NCBI GenBank assembly: GCA_963210315.1
Contig: OY723312.1
Span: 186,001-250,000 of the forward strand
DNA length: 64,000 nt
Reading direction: 5' to 3'
DNA from: Rhynchopus euleeides
Taxonomy: Eukaryota > Euglenozoa > Diplonemea > Diplonemida > Diplonemidae
The position numbers were made by a program, and so were the translations under genes. The notes beneath the pieces were generated by a model. The model searched no databases and was not told the DNA's origin. It saw only the letters and a list, made by a program, of their open reading frames with translations. This document shows, piece after piece, positions 50,329-62,796 of the stretch (positions within the stretch are counted from its first letter, which is position 1; each line of letters begins with the position of its first letter).

Positions 50329-53300
50329 GGGGGGTGTCGATTCTGGACAAAAAATAAATTTTTTCAAAAAAAAAACCGAAAAATCGGGGGAAAATGCTGA
50401 AAAATGGCAAAAAAAAGAGTATGGGGAGTTGGGTCCAGTTTAGCAAAGTCGTCATATTTTTCGGGTGTTTTTTTGAATGGGACACCCGAAGAACCCGTTG
50501 AGACGTGAATGACATCGTGAACATATCTGCCAGAGAATCCTCAAGCTTGGTGCCTCAAGAACGTGGGACAACACGGCGCTGCAGGCGCATCCTGGGCCGC
50601 AGACCAGCAAGCCGGCAAAATAGCCAATGCCGCCTACACGGCGAGCCTTCTACAGATTCCAGATTGCTCAAACGAGCGTGTCCAGGAAGCTTGAGCTTTG
50701 GGTGGGGACGGGATGAAGTCATGGGGGGGGGGGGGGGCGGGGCGGGGGTGGCTGGGGGGAACCTCTAGAGGTAGGTGACAACCCATTGGTGGCTGGGGGG
50801 AACCTCTAGAGGTAGGGGGCAACCTATTTGTGGCTGGGGGGAACCTCTAGAGGTAGGTGACAACCCATTAGTGGCTGGGGGGAACCTCTAGAGGTAGGTG
50901 ACAACCCATTGGTGGCTGGGGGGAACCTCTAGAGGTAGGGGGCAACCTATTTGTGGCTGGGGGGAACCTCTAGAGGTAGGTGGCAACCCATTGGTGGCTG
51001 GGGGGAACCTCTAGAGGTAGGGGGCAACCCATTAGTGGCTGGGGGGAACCTCTAGCGGTAGGGGGCAACCCATTGGTGGATGGGGGGAACCTCTAGAGGT
51101 AGGGGGCAACCCATTAGTGGCTGGGGGGAACCTCTAGAGGTAGGTGGCAACCCATTGGTGGCTGGGGGGAACCTCTAGAGGTAGGGGGTAACCCGTTTGT
51201 GGGTGGGGGGAACCCCTAGAGGCAGGGGGTAACCCATTTGTGAGTGGGGGGAACCCCTAGAGGTAGGGGGTAACCCTTTTGTGAGTGGGGGGAACCCCTA
51301 GAGGTCGGGGGTAACCCATTTGTGGGTGGGGGGAACCCCTAGAGGTAGGGGGTAACCCGTTTGTGGGTGGGGGGAACCCCTAGAGGTAGGGGGTAACCCA
51401 TTTGTGAGTGGGGGGAACCCCTAGAGGCAGGGGGTAACCCATTTGTGGGTGGGGGGAACCCCTAGAGGTAGGGGGTAACCCATTAGTGGCTGGGGGGAAC
51501 CCCTAGAGGTAGGGGGTAACCCGTTTGTGGGTGGGGGGAACCCCTAGAGGTAGGGGGTAACCCATTTGTGGGTGGGGGGAACCCCTAGAGGTAGGGGGTA
51601 ACCCGTTTGTGGGTGGGGGGAACCCCTAGAGGCAGGGGGCAACCCTTTTGTGAGTGGGGGGAACCCCTAGAGGTAGGGGGTAACCCATTTGTGGGTGGGG
51701 GGAACCCCTAGAGGCAGGGGGTAACCCATTTGTGAGTGGGGGGAACCCCTAGAGGTAGGGGGTAACCCGTTTGTGGGTGGGGGGAACCCCTAGAGGCAGG
51801 GGGCAACCCTTTTGTGAGTGGGGGGAACCCCTAGAGGTAGGGGGTAACCCATTTGTGGGTGGGGGGAACCCCTAGAGGCAGGGGGTAACCCATTTGTGGG
51901 TGGGGGGAACCCCTAGAGGCAGGGGGTAACCCATTAGTGGCTGGGGGGAACCCCTAGAGGTAGGGGGTAACCCGTTTGTGGGTGGGGGGAACCCCTAGAG
52001 GCAGGGGGCAACCCTTTTGTGAGTGGGGGGAACCCCTAGAGGTAGGGGGTAACCCGTTTGTGGGTGGGGGGAACCCCTAGAGGCAGGGGGTAACCCATTT
52101 GTGGGTGGGGGGAACCCCTAGAGGCAGGGGGTAACCCATTTGTGGGTGGGGGGAACCCCTAGAGGTAGGGGGTAACCCGTTTGTGGGTGGGGGGAACCCC
52201 TAGAGGCAGGGGGTAACCCATTTGTGAGTGGGGGGAACCCCTAGAGGCAGGGGGTAACCCATTAGTGGCTGGGGGGAACCCCTAGAGGTAGGGGGTAACC
52301 CGTTTGTGGGTGGGGGGAACCCCTAGAGGCAGGGGGTAACCCATTTGTGGGTGGGGGGAACCCCTAGAGGCAGGGGGTAACCCATTAGTGGCTGGGGGGA
52401 ACCCCTAGAGGTAGGGGGTAACCCGTTTGTGGGTGGGGGGAACCCCTAGAGGTAGGGGGTAACCCATTTGTGGGTGGGGGGAACCCCTAGAGGTAGGGGG
52501 TAACCCGTTTGTGGGTGGGGGGAACCCCTAGAGGCAGGGGGTAACCCGTTTGTGGGTGGGGGGAACCCCTAGAGGCAGGGGGCAACCCTTTTGTGAGTGG
52601 GGGGAACCCCTAGAGGTAGGGGGTAACCCATTTGTGGGTGGGGGGAACCCCTAGAGGCAGGGGGTAACCCATTTGTGAGTGGGGGGAACCCCTAGAGGTA
52701 GGGGGTAACCCGTTTGTGGGTGGGGGGAACCCCTAGAGGCAGGGGGCAACCCTTTTGTGAGTGGGGGGAACCCCTAGAGGTAGGGGGTAACCCATTTGTG
52801 GGTGGGGGGAACCCCTAGAGGCAGGGGGTAACCCATTTGTGGGTGGGGGGAACCCCTAGAGGCAGGGGGTAACCCATTAGTGGCTGGGGGGAACCCCTAG
52901 AGGTAGGGGGTAACCCGTTTGTGGGTGGGGGGAACCCCTAGAGGCAGGGGGCAACCCTTTTGTGAGTGGGGGGAACCCCTAGAGGTAGGGGGTAACCCGT
53001 TTGTGGGTGGGGGGAACCCCTAGAGGCAGGGGGTAACCCATTTGTGGGTGGGGGGAACCCCTAGAGGCAGGGGGTAACCCATTTGTGGGTGGGGGGAACC
53101 CCTAGAGGTAGGGGGTAACCCGTTTGTGGGTGGGGGGAACCCCTAGAGGCAGGGGGTAACCCATTTGTGAGTGGGGGGAACCCCTAGAGGCAGGGGGTAA
53201 CCCATTAGTGGCTGGGGGGAACCCCTAGAGGTAGGGGGTAACCCGTTTGTGGGTGGGGGGAACCCCTAGAGGCAGGGGGTAACCCATTTGTGGGTGGGGG

Positions 53301-56300
53301 GAACCCCTAGAGGCAGGGGGTAACCCATTAGTGGCTGGGGGGAACCCCTAGAGGTAGGGGGTAACCCGTTTGTGGGTGGGGGGAACCCCTAGAGGTAGGG
53401 GGTAACCCATTTGTGGGTGGGGGGAACCCCTAGAGGTAGGGGGTAACCCGTTTGTGGGTGGGGGGAACCCCTAGAGGCAGGGGGTAACCCGTTTGTGGGT
53501 GGGGGGAACCCCTAGAGGCAGGGGGCAACCCTTTTGTGAGTGGGGGGAACCCCTAGAGGTAGGGGGTAACCCATTTGTGGGTGGGGGGAACCCCTAGAGG
53601 CAGGGGGTAACCCATTTGTGAGTGGGGGGAACCCCTAGAGGTAGGGGGTAACCCGTTTGTGGGTGGGGGGAACCCCTAGAGGCAGGGGGCAACCCTTTTG
53701 TGAGTGGGGGGAACCCCTAGAGGTAGGGGGTAACCCATTTGTGGGTGGGGGGAACCCCTAGAGGCAGGGGGTAACCCATTTGTGAGTGGGGGGAACCCCT
53801 AGAGGCAGGGGGTAACCCATTTGTGGGTGGGGGGAACCCCTAGAGGTAGGGGGTAACCCATTTGTGGGTGGGGGGAACCCCTAGAGGCAGGGGGTAACCC
53901 ATTTGTGAGTGGGGGGAACCCCTAGAGGTAGGGGGTAACCCGTTTGTGGGTGGGGGGAACCCCTAGAGGCAGGGGGTAACCCATTAGTGGCTGGGGGGAA
54001 CCCCTAGAGGTAGGGGGTAACCCGTTTGTGGGTGGGGGGAACCCCTAGAGGCAGGGGGTAACCCATTTGTGGGTGGGGGGAACCCCTAGAGGCAGGGGGT
54101 AACCCATTTGTGAGTGGGGGGAACCCCTAGAGGTAGGGGGTAACCCGTTTGTGGGTGGGGGGAACCCCTAGAGGCAGGGGGTAACCCATTTGTGGGTGGG
54201 GGGAACCCCTAGAGGCAGGGGGTAACCCATTTGTGGGTGGGGGGAACCCCTAGAGGTAGGGGGTAACCCGTTTGTGGGTGGGGGGAACCCCTAGAGGCAG
54301 GGGGTAACCCATTTGTGAGTGGGGGGAACCCCTAGAGGCAGGGGGTAACCCATTAGTGGCTGGGGGGAACCCCTAGAGGTAGGGGGTAACCCGTTTGTGG
54401 GTGGGGGGAACCCCTAGAGGCAGGGGGTAACCCATTTGTGGGTGGGGGGAACCCCTAGAGGCAGGGGGTAACCCATTAGTGGCTGGGGGGAACCCCTAGA
54501 GGTAGGGGGTAACCCGTTTGTGGGTGGGGGGAACCCCTAGAGGCAGGGGGTAACCCATTTGTGAGTGGGGGGAACCCCTAGAGGCAGGGGGTAACCCATT
54601 AGTGGCTGGGGGGAACCCCTAGAGGTAGGGGGTAACCCGTTTGTGGGTGGGGGGAACCCCTAGAGGTAGGGGGTAACCCATTTGTGGGTGGGGGGAACCC
54701 CTAGAGGTAGGGGGTAACCCGTTTGTGGGTGGGGGGAACCCCTAGAGGCAGGGGGCAACCCTTTTGTGAGTGGGGGGAACCCCTAGAGGTAGGGGGTAAC
54801 CCATTTGTGGGTGGGGGGAACCCCTAGAGGCAGGGGGTAACCCATTTGTGAGTGGGGGGAACCCCTAGAGGTAGGGGGTAACCCGTTTGTGGGTGGGGGG
54901 AACCCCTAGAGGCAGGGGGTAACCCATTTGTGGGTGGGGGGAACCCCTAGAGGTAGGGGGTAACCCGTTTGTGGGTGGGGGGAACCCCTAGAGGTAGGGG
55001 GTAACCCATTTGTGAGTGGGGGGAACCCCTAGAGGCAGGGGGTAACCCATTCGTGGCTGGGGGGAACCCCTAGAGGTAGGGGGTAACCCATTAGTGGCTG
55101 GGGGGAACCCCTAGAGGTAGGGGGTAACCCATTAGTGGCTGGGGGGAACCCCTAGAGGTAGGGGGTAACCCGTTTGTGGGTGGGGGGAACCCCTAGAGGC
55201 AGGGGGTAACCCGTTTGTGGGTGGGACCATTTGTGGTAAATTTACTGGGTTCTGGTGCCCACCGCCTCCCCTTTTGAGCGTTTGAAACAGCGTTTCCGGG
55301 ACCCGGCACTGCTCGCAGTGGGCTCAAATGTCCAAAAACGACCCATTCTGGCAGGGGATAAGATAGGTCTGGTTTTCCGGTTTTCAAAACCAGGGTTTCC
55401 CGGTTCCCGGTTTTCTGGGAAAAAAAAAAGGTCGATCTCATTTTTGGCGGTTTTTTTGTGACTTTGGGACAGTAAAACAGTCAGAAAAAACGCCATAAAA
55501 AAATAGAAAGTGACCCCATCGTGATCCGCACAGAGCTCAAATAGTCCAAAGAAGGCAGAGAAGCGGAGAAGAAAAAATGGACCTAGCGGGTGGCCCGGTG
55601 GGTGGTGATGCCCTCGTCATGCAGGTCTCTTCTGTTTTGAAGGTGCACACATGGTGGACTCCAGCCACCATGTCTAAGAGGGAGTCTAAGACTGCAGTCT
55701 GGAGGGCTGAGACGAGAACACGAACGACTTTCAAGCAGTCTTGAAGGTCGCCAAGCCTATTGGGGGCAACTAACAGATGAGATTTGTTTGTTGCCTGTCG
55801 TCACAGCTAGGTGCCCATCTCCTCGATAACGGAATGTGTGCAGAGATCTCGTGGACCCTTTGGCCATTCTGTCGTGCACCCACTCCACCCACAACGCACA
55901 CCTGTCACGAGTGGTCACTCCCCCGTCCTCCTCCACCCTGAAGGTTGAATCCTCAAGGACCAGTGATCTCCTGCTGGCCGGGCTGCGATACAGCGAAGCC
56001 TTCCTACTTACAAGCGAATCCAGACTGTAGGGAACAGATGTTCACTACCGTGGCCTCCGGCGGCTGGGGGGCTCCGCCCCCCAGACCCCCCTGCGTAAAA
56101 ACATTGCACCCAGACCGGTTTTTTGGTCGAGAGTCCAAACTTTCAAAGCAGCAGCTGCGCCTGCCCCACCAAGCAGCCTCAGTACGGCAGGACGCGCGCA
56201 GGCACCGGGCCCTCTCAGATTCTGGGAGGGTTCGCGCGGGTCGCGCGCGCCGAAGGCGCGCGCGAAAAATTTTCAAAACCAGAAAAACCGGAAAACAGCG

Positions 56301-56585
56301 CCAGAAAAAAAGTCTATCTTATACCCTGATTCTGGACCCCCCAAAAAAAAAATGCGAGCACCTCCCCCTTGGCACGCCGGTCTTACGACAACCCTGCCTA
56401 TTTCTGGTGCTGGGAAAAAAACGGAAAAAAACGGAAAATCAGGGTGTCGATTTTGGGATTTTCCGTTTTTTCGTTTTCCGTTTTTTTTCCGTCGAATTTT
56501 GACCAAGTCGCAGCCAGCGCCCACAGGCGGAAAAAACGAAAAAAAAGGAAAAAACGGAAAAAAACCGAAAAAATCGACACCCCCC
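50329..56585. mobile_element. Element H, 6.26 kb insertion with GGGGGGTGTCGAT ends
   Basis: Begins GGGGGGTGTCGAT and ends in the exact inverse. TAT is duplicated on both sides (50326-50328, 56586-56588), proved by the uninterrupted sequence in T1 copy a (near 6330). Just inside, both ends are rich in A-runs with CCGAAAAA words. The interior is mostly the 41-bp minisatellite, then low-complexity sequence with a pronounced AAAACGG/CCGTTTT bias, and one M repeat. No transposase frame was found, so it is non-autonomous. Confidence 0.8.
50752..55230 (+). repeat. Minisatellite of 41-bp units, about 109 copies
   Basis: The unit reads roughly GTGGGTGGGGGGAACCCCTA + GAGGTAGGGGGTAACCCATTT. The first about ten units have CCTCTAGAGG instead of CCCCTAGAGG, and GCAACC or ACAACC endings. 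A marker variant (GGGGGCAACCCTTTTGTGAG) recurs at 51638, 52581 and 53524, exactly 943 bp (23 units) apart, showing a higher-order repeat. There is no long reading frame. Confidence 0.95.
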
Positions 56586-56689
56586 TATGGGTCGGATTTT
56601 CGGGTCAGATCAGGTATTAGGGCGGTTCTGATGGTATGTTGAAAATTTTGGTTTTCGTACGTTTTTAGGGGGGCTTATGACCCCCCCTA

Positions 56690-58533
56690 GGGGGGGGGGG
56701 GGGAAGTCACTTCACCATTCAGCAGCAACCGCTCTTAGCCTGTATTTTGTTTGTTGATGCGTTGACGCTTCTACACACTGAGCCTGATGAAGGGTGGGAG
56801 TGTATAGAGCACGTTAGGATGCTTGCTGTGGTGGGTGACTTTCTGCTCACACGAGTGTGCGGAATGGGGGGATTGCCGGGCTTCTCTTGTTTTGCTTGTG
56901 CAACCGGTGTGCAAAAGAAAAAAACAGCGCCATGTAATTCGGGCTCAAAGGGAGCCTCTTCCACAATAACCCGGAACCACACCTGATAATCACCCAAGCG
57001 CCAAAAGCCTCCAATACGACTATGTCGTCCGAACCAGGGCCTAATCTAAGGGGGGTCGGGGTGGGTCAAAGACCCCCCCCGCAGTTTGGGCCCCCCTGGG
57101 GGACCCCCAGGGTCTCCCGGGGGGTCACTTTTAGCGGGGGCGGGGGATTTCCCTGGGGACCAGTAGGAATGGGGTCTCCTGGCTGGGGAGCATGTTCAGC
57201 CCAGGTGCAGAGCCGCCTTGAGTCTAAGAGCTGTCTGTCAAGTTCGTGCAGCAAGTCGTTGACACGTGCAAGGAACAGATGCTCACTACCGTGGCCTCCG
57301 GCGGCTGGGGGGCTCCGCCCCCCAGACCCCCCCTGTAGCGTGTGCCTGTCCCGCAAGTCCTTGAGCGTATGCGAGTGGCCATCTCCGCGTAGTCTCGGGC
57401 GCGCGAAGCGCGCCCGAGAAATTTGCACCTGCGTTGACGCTTCCACACACAAAACCTCAACTCCTGTGATGGGGGAGGCTAGTGGTGTGCGGAGCACGTT
57501 TGGCTGTGGTAGAGTGACATTTTCTGCTCACAAGTGTGCGTAAAAAAAATTTGGGCCCACAAAAGTGCGAGACCCCCCCCGAGTCCCAAAATCCGGAATC
57601 CTAGATTAAACCCTGGTCCGAACCCAAAAAAAAATTCATGTCGGCAGTGCACCTCATCCCGCCCCGCCCTCCCCCCAGTCCCAGAGTCGTCCCACCTCTC
57701 GTGATAACAACACGACGCAGCACGACGGTCAAGGAAACCCAACTCACCCAAATTTTCAACACTCAAAACTCATACACGCACGCACTGCATGCAGGGAAGG
57801 ATAAAGGAACAACCTTCCGTCAGCCCACCCACCCACCCCCCGCACCCCCCCGCCCCTCTTTCCAATCTGAACCCTCGAAGGTGCTCTCGAGGCAGACCGG
57901 TGCCACAGGCTATGGATGCCTACCCCAGGATGGCAGGCCGGATGCAGCTGCAACCATCATGGGGGCAGCAACACAGCCGAAGAAGCAAGAGATGGGCGTG
58001 TGGAGGAGGGGGGGGGGTCCTTGCCCTCGTCCCCCCCCCCCTTCACCCCCCAACCCCCAAGCAATCGTCATGAAGCAGAAGAGGGGTGGAAGAATAAAAT
58101 TGTGCGGTGAGGAGACTGGCAGGAGAAGAAGAAATTGATGCAGAAGACGGAGGGGTAGGTGGTGGTGGTGGTGGTGGTGGTGGTGGCGGGCAGCAAAAGC
58201 AGAGAAAATAGGTAAGGTACAAAGAGAGAGAGAGGGGGAGGGAGGGAGGGGTGTGCTTTTCTCTTGTGTTGGGGCATTCACACTGCAAGCATACGAGAGA
58301 GATGAGTGTTGGCGTTTGCTGGAGCTTCAGGCCCTTGTGAGCCGAGCGCACAATGGGGGGCGGGGGAACACAATGAACCAGGAGCTGTGCACCCCCACCC
58401 ACAGCTACAGCCACAATGTGTGATGACAACGAAGTTTATATGCCCACTCAGCAGCGGACGACTGCCCCCTTCTTTCAGGAAAGACTGATCACACAACTCG
58501 CTGGCCTTGATGTGCGAGCACACACACACACAC
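56690..58533. other. Intergenic region with inverted P copies and an M repeat
   Basis: Inverted diverged P copies at about 56745-56860 and 57436-57540; M copy at 57279-57340; a (GGT)n tract at 58155-58187. Predicted frames such as plus 57638-58138 are low complexity; no gene is supported. Confidence 0.5.
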
Positions 58534-60866
58534 ATCAAGACTCTTGAAGCGGCCTGACTATTTAGTGTCTTCGTCGCAGCAAGGGGGCGATATATACCAC
58601 CCTTTTTATTGATTTCACGTGTCAGTGTTTGACTTTTTCGCAACTTCATTTCTTCCTTTTCTCCCTCTCCAACCCCACCCGTGACACCACCAGGGTTTAG
58701 CTAGCCCTGGTCCGATTATCCCCGGTTCTTCGCTGAAGAGACGCGGCCGGGGGGAGGGGTACGAAGAGTACGCGTCGAAACCGGTGTCACGTCGTGTTGG
58801 GGAATCCTTCGGGAGTGCGATACTGAAGGGGAGGTGCTACTGCCCGTGCAGGGCGACACCGCCTTAAAACTTTATAACCACACACACACACACACACCAA
58901 GCCCTCAAGACTCTTGAAGCGGCCTGACTATTTAGTGTCTACGTCGCAGCAAGGGGGCGATATATACCACCCTTTTTATTGATTTCACGTGTCAGTGTTT
59001 GACTTTTTCGCAACTTCATTTCTTCCTTTTCTCCCTCTCCAACCCCACCCGTGACACCACCAGGGTTTAGCTAGCCCTGGTCCGATTATCCCCGGTTCTT
59101 CGCTGAAGAGACGCGGCCGGGGGGAGGGGTACGAAGAGTACGCGTCGAAACCGGTGTCACGTCGTGTTGGGGAATCCTTCGGGAGTGCGATACTGAAGGG
59201 GAGGTGTTACTGCCCGTGCAGGGCGACACCGCCTTAAAACTTCATAACCACACACAAACCCTCTATTCCCCCAGGCCTGATGAGCAATCCCCCCTGCCTC
59301 ATGTTGTGACTTCCTTTCTACCTTGCACAAAACATCCCATTTGCCCCTTTTCTTCCTTCGAAAGTGTTGTGACTACCCCCCCTTCCCCACCCCTCGGGAG
59401 TGCCACTCCTCTGGTGGTTAAAAGTGACCCGCCGTTGTGCCTTCGGCATCTGTTGCGTGTGCCGTCGTATGCTTCCTATGCACTAGTTATAGCTATCCGG
59501 GGGCGGTCTGCTGTCGCACCAGTGGGCTGCCCCACCTCTGCACCCTCGGTTTTTAAGATGTTCACCACAGCGGAGAATGATCCCCTTCTCTGTGGCGATC
59601 GAGCCAAGCTGGACGAGGTTCGCCTTCGGGCGAAGGTCATGTGGGCGGACAAAAGGTGCCTGCTCCTGAGACTCATCAGCAACCTGTTTCTTCCTTCAAG
59701 CCCTCAAGACTCTTGGAGCGGCCTGACTATTTAGTGTCTTTGTCGCAGCAAGGGGGCAATATATACCGCCTTTTTATTGATTTCACGTGTCAGTGTTTGA
59801 CTTTTTCGCAACTACATTTCTTCCTTTTCTCCCTCTCCAACCCCACCCGTGACACCACCAGGGTTTAGCTAGCCCTGGTCCGATTATCCCCGGTTCTTCG
59901 CTGAAGAGACGCGGCCGGGGGGAGGGGTACGAAGAGTACGCGTCGAAACCGGTGTCACGTCGTGTTGGGGAATCCTTCGGGAGTGCGATACTGAAGGGGA
60001 GGTGCTACTGCCCGTGCAGGGCGACACCGCCTTAAAACTTCATAACCACACACAAACCCTCTATTCCCCCAGGCCTGATGAGCAAACCCCCCTGCCCCAT
60101 GTTGTGACTTCCTTTCTACCTTGCACAAAACATCCCATTTGCCCCTTTTCTTCCTTCGAAAGTGTTGTGACTACCCCCCCTTCCCCACCCCTCGGGAGTG
60201 CCACTCCTCTGGTGGTTAAAAGTGACCCGCCGTTGTGCCTTCGGCATCTGTTGCGTGTGCCGTCGTATGCTTCCTATGCACTAGTTATAGCTATCCGGGG
60301 GCGGTCTGCTGTCGCACCAGTGGGCTGCCCCACCTCTGCACCCTCGGTTTTTAAGATGTTCACCACAGCGGAGAATGATCCCCTTCTCTGTGGCGATCGA
60401 GCCAAGCTGGACGAGGTTCGCCTTCGGGCGAAGGTCATGTGGGCGGACAAAAGGTGCCTGCTCCTGAGACTCATCAGCAACCTGTTTCTTCCTTCAAGCC
60501 CTCAAGACTCTTGAAGCGGCCTGACTATTTAGTGTCTTCGTCGCAGCAAGGGGGCGATATATACCACCCTTTTTATTGATTTCACGTGTCAGTGTTTGAC
60601 TTTTTCGCAACTTCATTTCTTCCTTTTCTCCCTCTCCAACCCCACCCGTGACACCACCAGGGTTTAGCTAGCCCTGGTCCGATTATCCCCGGTTCTTCGC
60701 TGAAGAGACGCGGCCGGGGGGAGGGGTACGAAGAGTACGCGTCGAAACCGGTGTCACGTCGTGTTGGGGAATCCTTCGGGAGTGCGATACTGAAGGGGAG
60801 GTGCTACTGCCCGTGCAGGGCGACACCGCCTTAAAACTTTATAACCACACACACACACACAACACC
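58534..60866 (+). mobile_element. Tandem cluster of four retroelement K copies
   Basis: Four head-to-tail units, each ending CTTAAAACTT(T/C)ATAACCACACAC: two short units (about 58535-58880 and 58899-59250) that begin inside the TCAAGACTCTTGAAG region, and two 798-bp units (about 59256-60053 and 60054-60851) that begin CAAACCCTCTATTCCC. Junctions lie in CA-repeats. Shared 3' ends with variable 5' starts are typical of target-primed reverse transcription. Units are nearly identical, so the array is recent. The 3' part has hairpins such as CCAGGG/CCCTGG and GCCC/GGGC. Confidence 0.7.
60293..60514 (+). CDS. C-terminal part of the K-encoded protein
   Basis: The most uniform coding portion in K ends PSSPQDS at 60514, with the same peptide end at 13552 and a variant at 59716 where the stop is lost (SSPQDSWSGLTI). 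It reads GRSAVAPVGCPTSAPSVFKM...KLDEVRLRAKVMWADKRCLLLRL. The frame is open upstream to 60002, but that part runs through the preceding unit's tail. It may be the end of a reverse-transcriptase protein; no RT motif is present, because all copies are truncated upstream. Family not proven. Confidence 0.35.
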   Translation: MRGRSAVAPVGCPTSAPSVFKMFTTAENDPLLCGDRAKLDEVRLRAKVMWADKRCLLLRLISNLFLPSSPQDS

Positions 60867-61860
60867 CCGTTCCCCCGCCCCTCGCCGTGCTAATCAACGC
60901 AGAGTTCCCTGCAATGTCAGCACGGCCGAAACACTTGAACAAATCCTCAAGAAACAAAGAGCGGGCGGAGGGGTGTATGCGCATCAGGAAATTGTGAGGG
61001 GGGGGGGGGCCTATCTGTGCCCCCGCTGGATCGTAAAGTGGCAGCAAAACGAGACAATCTCTCTAGAGCAATTTACTCCCGAGAGTTGTTTTGTTGGAAC
61101 GCAGACCCCACTCTTTGTGCACACCTCTCCCCCGGTCTGATGAAGTGGTGTGAGTGGGGCCGCACGATCCAGCTAAAGGACCGAAAGGTTCCCCAGTTGG
61201 GTACGCCGAACAAACAGAAGACAATAACCCGGGGGGGGGGGGGGGTTACCTCGCGGCGGAACGGCCTTTTGTTTTTCAAGGGTTGTTGTGATAATCAGCG
61301 CAGGAAACTGTGCCCCCCGTGCAAATCCTTGCAAAAAAATAATTATTTGCAACATCACCACGCTCCGCAAACAGGCGCATGGGTGCTCTTGCGATCGATG
61401 AATACCCCGTTCGGCTCCCCTCCTCTCTTCAGATTTGCACCACCACACAGTTTTTCATTTCGACTTTCCTCCCTGAAGTGGCCAAAAAATCAGACATCTT
61501 CTCGAGAGGTTAGGGGGTGCGGGTAGGCAAGTTCAAAACAATTTAAAAGGCAGGTAAAAAAAACGCCTCGGGCCACAAATAAGGTAGAAAGCAAATCAGA
61601 ACCGGATTCAGACTGGACCTGGGTGGGGTGAGCAGGAGACGGAGTGAGGAGGCTATGGGGGACGAAGAGAGGACGAAAGAAAGGAACATTGGGGGAGAGG
61701 GGTGTGTGTGCCTGCCTGTGCATGCATGTGTCACACACGATTTGTTGTGATTTGTTGTTTTTTTCCCCAGCCTGATTACCCCAGTTGGTGCCCCTGACGA
61801 CCCCATATTGCGTAGTTTGTGCGTAGTGAAAAGGGGGGGGGGGGGGGTCTCATTTTTTGA
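60867..61860. other. Intergenic region with repeat L copy 2
   Basis: Repeat L copy 2 at about 61014-61190 with G-runs on both sides. The remaining frames are short and unsupported. Confidence 0.5.
61014..61190 (+). repeat. Dispersed repeat L, copy 2
   Basis: Matches about 9720-9895, from TGTGCCCCCGCTGGATCGTAA to GATCCAGCTAAAGG, with local differences in the middle. Confidence 0.7.
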
Positions 61861-61882
61861 TTTACTCAGCCATTCTCTGTCT

Positions 61883-62500
61883 CTATGCCGGGACCCCAAA
61901 CTCAAGGAGTTCTTGCTGTTCCGGGGTCAGTGAGGGTGCAGGCGCTTCAGGTGCTGCAGGTTCTTCAGGTGCTGCAGCGCTGGCAGCCTTCGGTGCGGGT
62001 TTCGACGCAGTCTTTGCAGGTCTCTTTGGGGGTGCCCTTTGGCGCGGTGCCTGCTTCAGCTCGTCGGGTGGAAGCATCAACGCATCATTAAGCGGTGCCT
62101 GCTTCAGCTCCTCCGGGTGGAAGCGTCAACGCATCATTAAGGAAGAAGGAAGCACAGTTGCTACGCTTTTTTGCAGCTGCAGGAAACGACACCATACCCA
62201 ACAACAATCCCCAGACCGTCGAGGGAGAGTGGGCGCCTGGATCCCGTGACACAGATCTCTAGTGCCGTTGTGATCCCCTCGGATAACGTCTCCTGGACGT
62301 TGTCAGCGGAGGTTGCCTGTGTGGCGGTGACCTCCGTATACCCCGCGGGATCCAGTGCCAGTAGCGCCTTCTTCAGCTTTTCGTCGACCCCTCGGCCGAC
62401 GCTCTCCTTGATGTCAAGGGCCACCTTCAGGGTGGCACCTCGCAGCGCCCTGAAGGCTGTGATCGTATCATCATTCACAATCTCGAGGGTGTTCTACGCG
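61883..62500 (-). CDS. Possible small gene or gene fragment in two exon-like parts
   Basis: The upstream part (62500 to 62161) may begin after an acceptor-like CGCGTAG and encodes NTLEIVNDDTITAFRALRG...LDIKESVGRGVDEKLKKAL...VVSCSCKKA. This has protein-like helix patterns unlike the random frames around it. The downstream part (62080-61883) encodes PPDELKQAPRQRAPPKRPAKTA...LTPEQQELLEFGVPA, a basic Ala/Pro linker with an acidic end. Between them, a segment of about 48 bp ending GAGCTGAAGCAGGCACC is duplicated in tandem. No family is recognised; a damaged gene is possible. Confidence 0.35.
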
Positions 62501-62796
62501 GCTCCTGGAACTCACTTCCTTCTCAGGTGTTTCTGGGCATGGGGCAACCTTGCCCAGGTGTTTCTGGAGTCCCGCCCCACATGTCGTGCGTTCTTTCGTA
62601 CGGTGTATAGTGAGTTCTGGCAATAATTTTTTGCTCGGTCAGCGCAGTGCCTCCAGTCCTGTCTCAGTAGCCACACAGAAAGGGGGACCAAAAAAAACTG
62701 GGGGGGGACCAAAAAGCGAGACCCCCCCCCCAGATTGCGTAGTTTGTGCGTAGTGAAAAAGGGGTAAATCAGGGGCACCACCAGTGTGGCTATTTT

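Larger units (their letters stand above)
48893..56689 (+). mobile_element. Transposon T1 (copy b), right arm split by element H
   Basis: The sequence from 48893 to about 50328 matches copy a at a constant offset of 43,999. The right terminal repeat breaks off after GGGGGGGTAT and resumes at 56586 with TATGGGTCGGATTTTCGGG, running to CCCCCCCTA at 56689. The outer flanks are G-runs on both sides. The insert is element H (50329-56585). Confidence 0.9.

Noticed and set aside
50326-50331. Six-base TATGGG target duplication for element H
   Set aside because: The symmetrical ends GGGGGGTGTCGAT absorb the extra G residues, so the duplication is more simply TAT.
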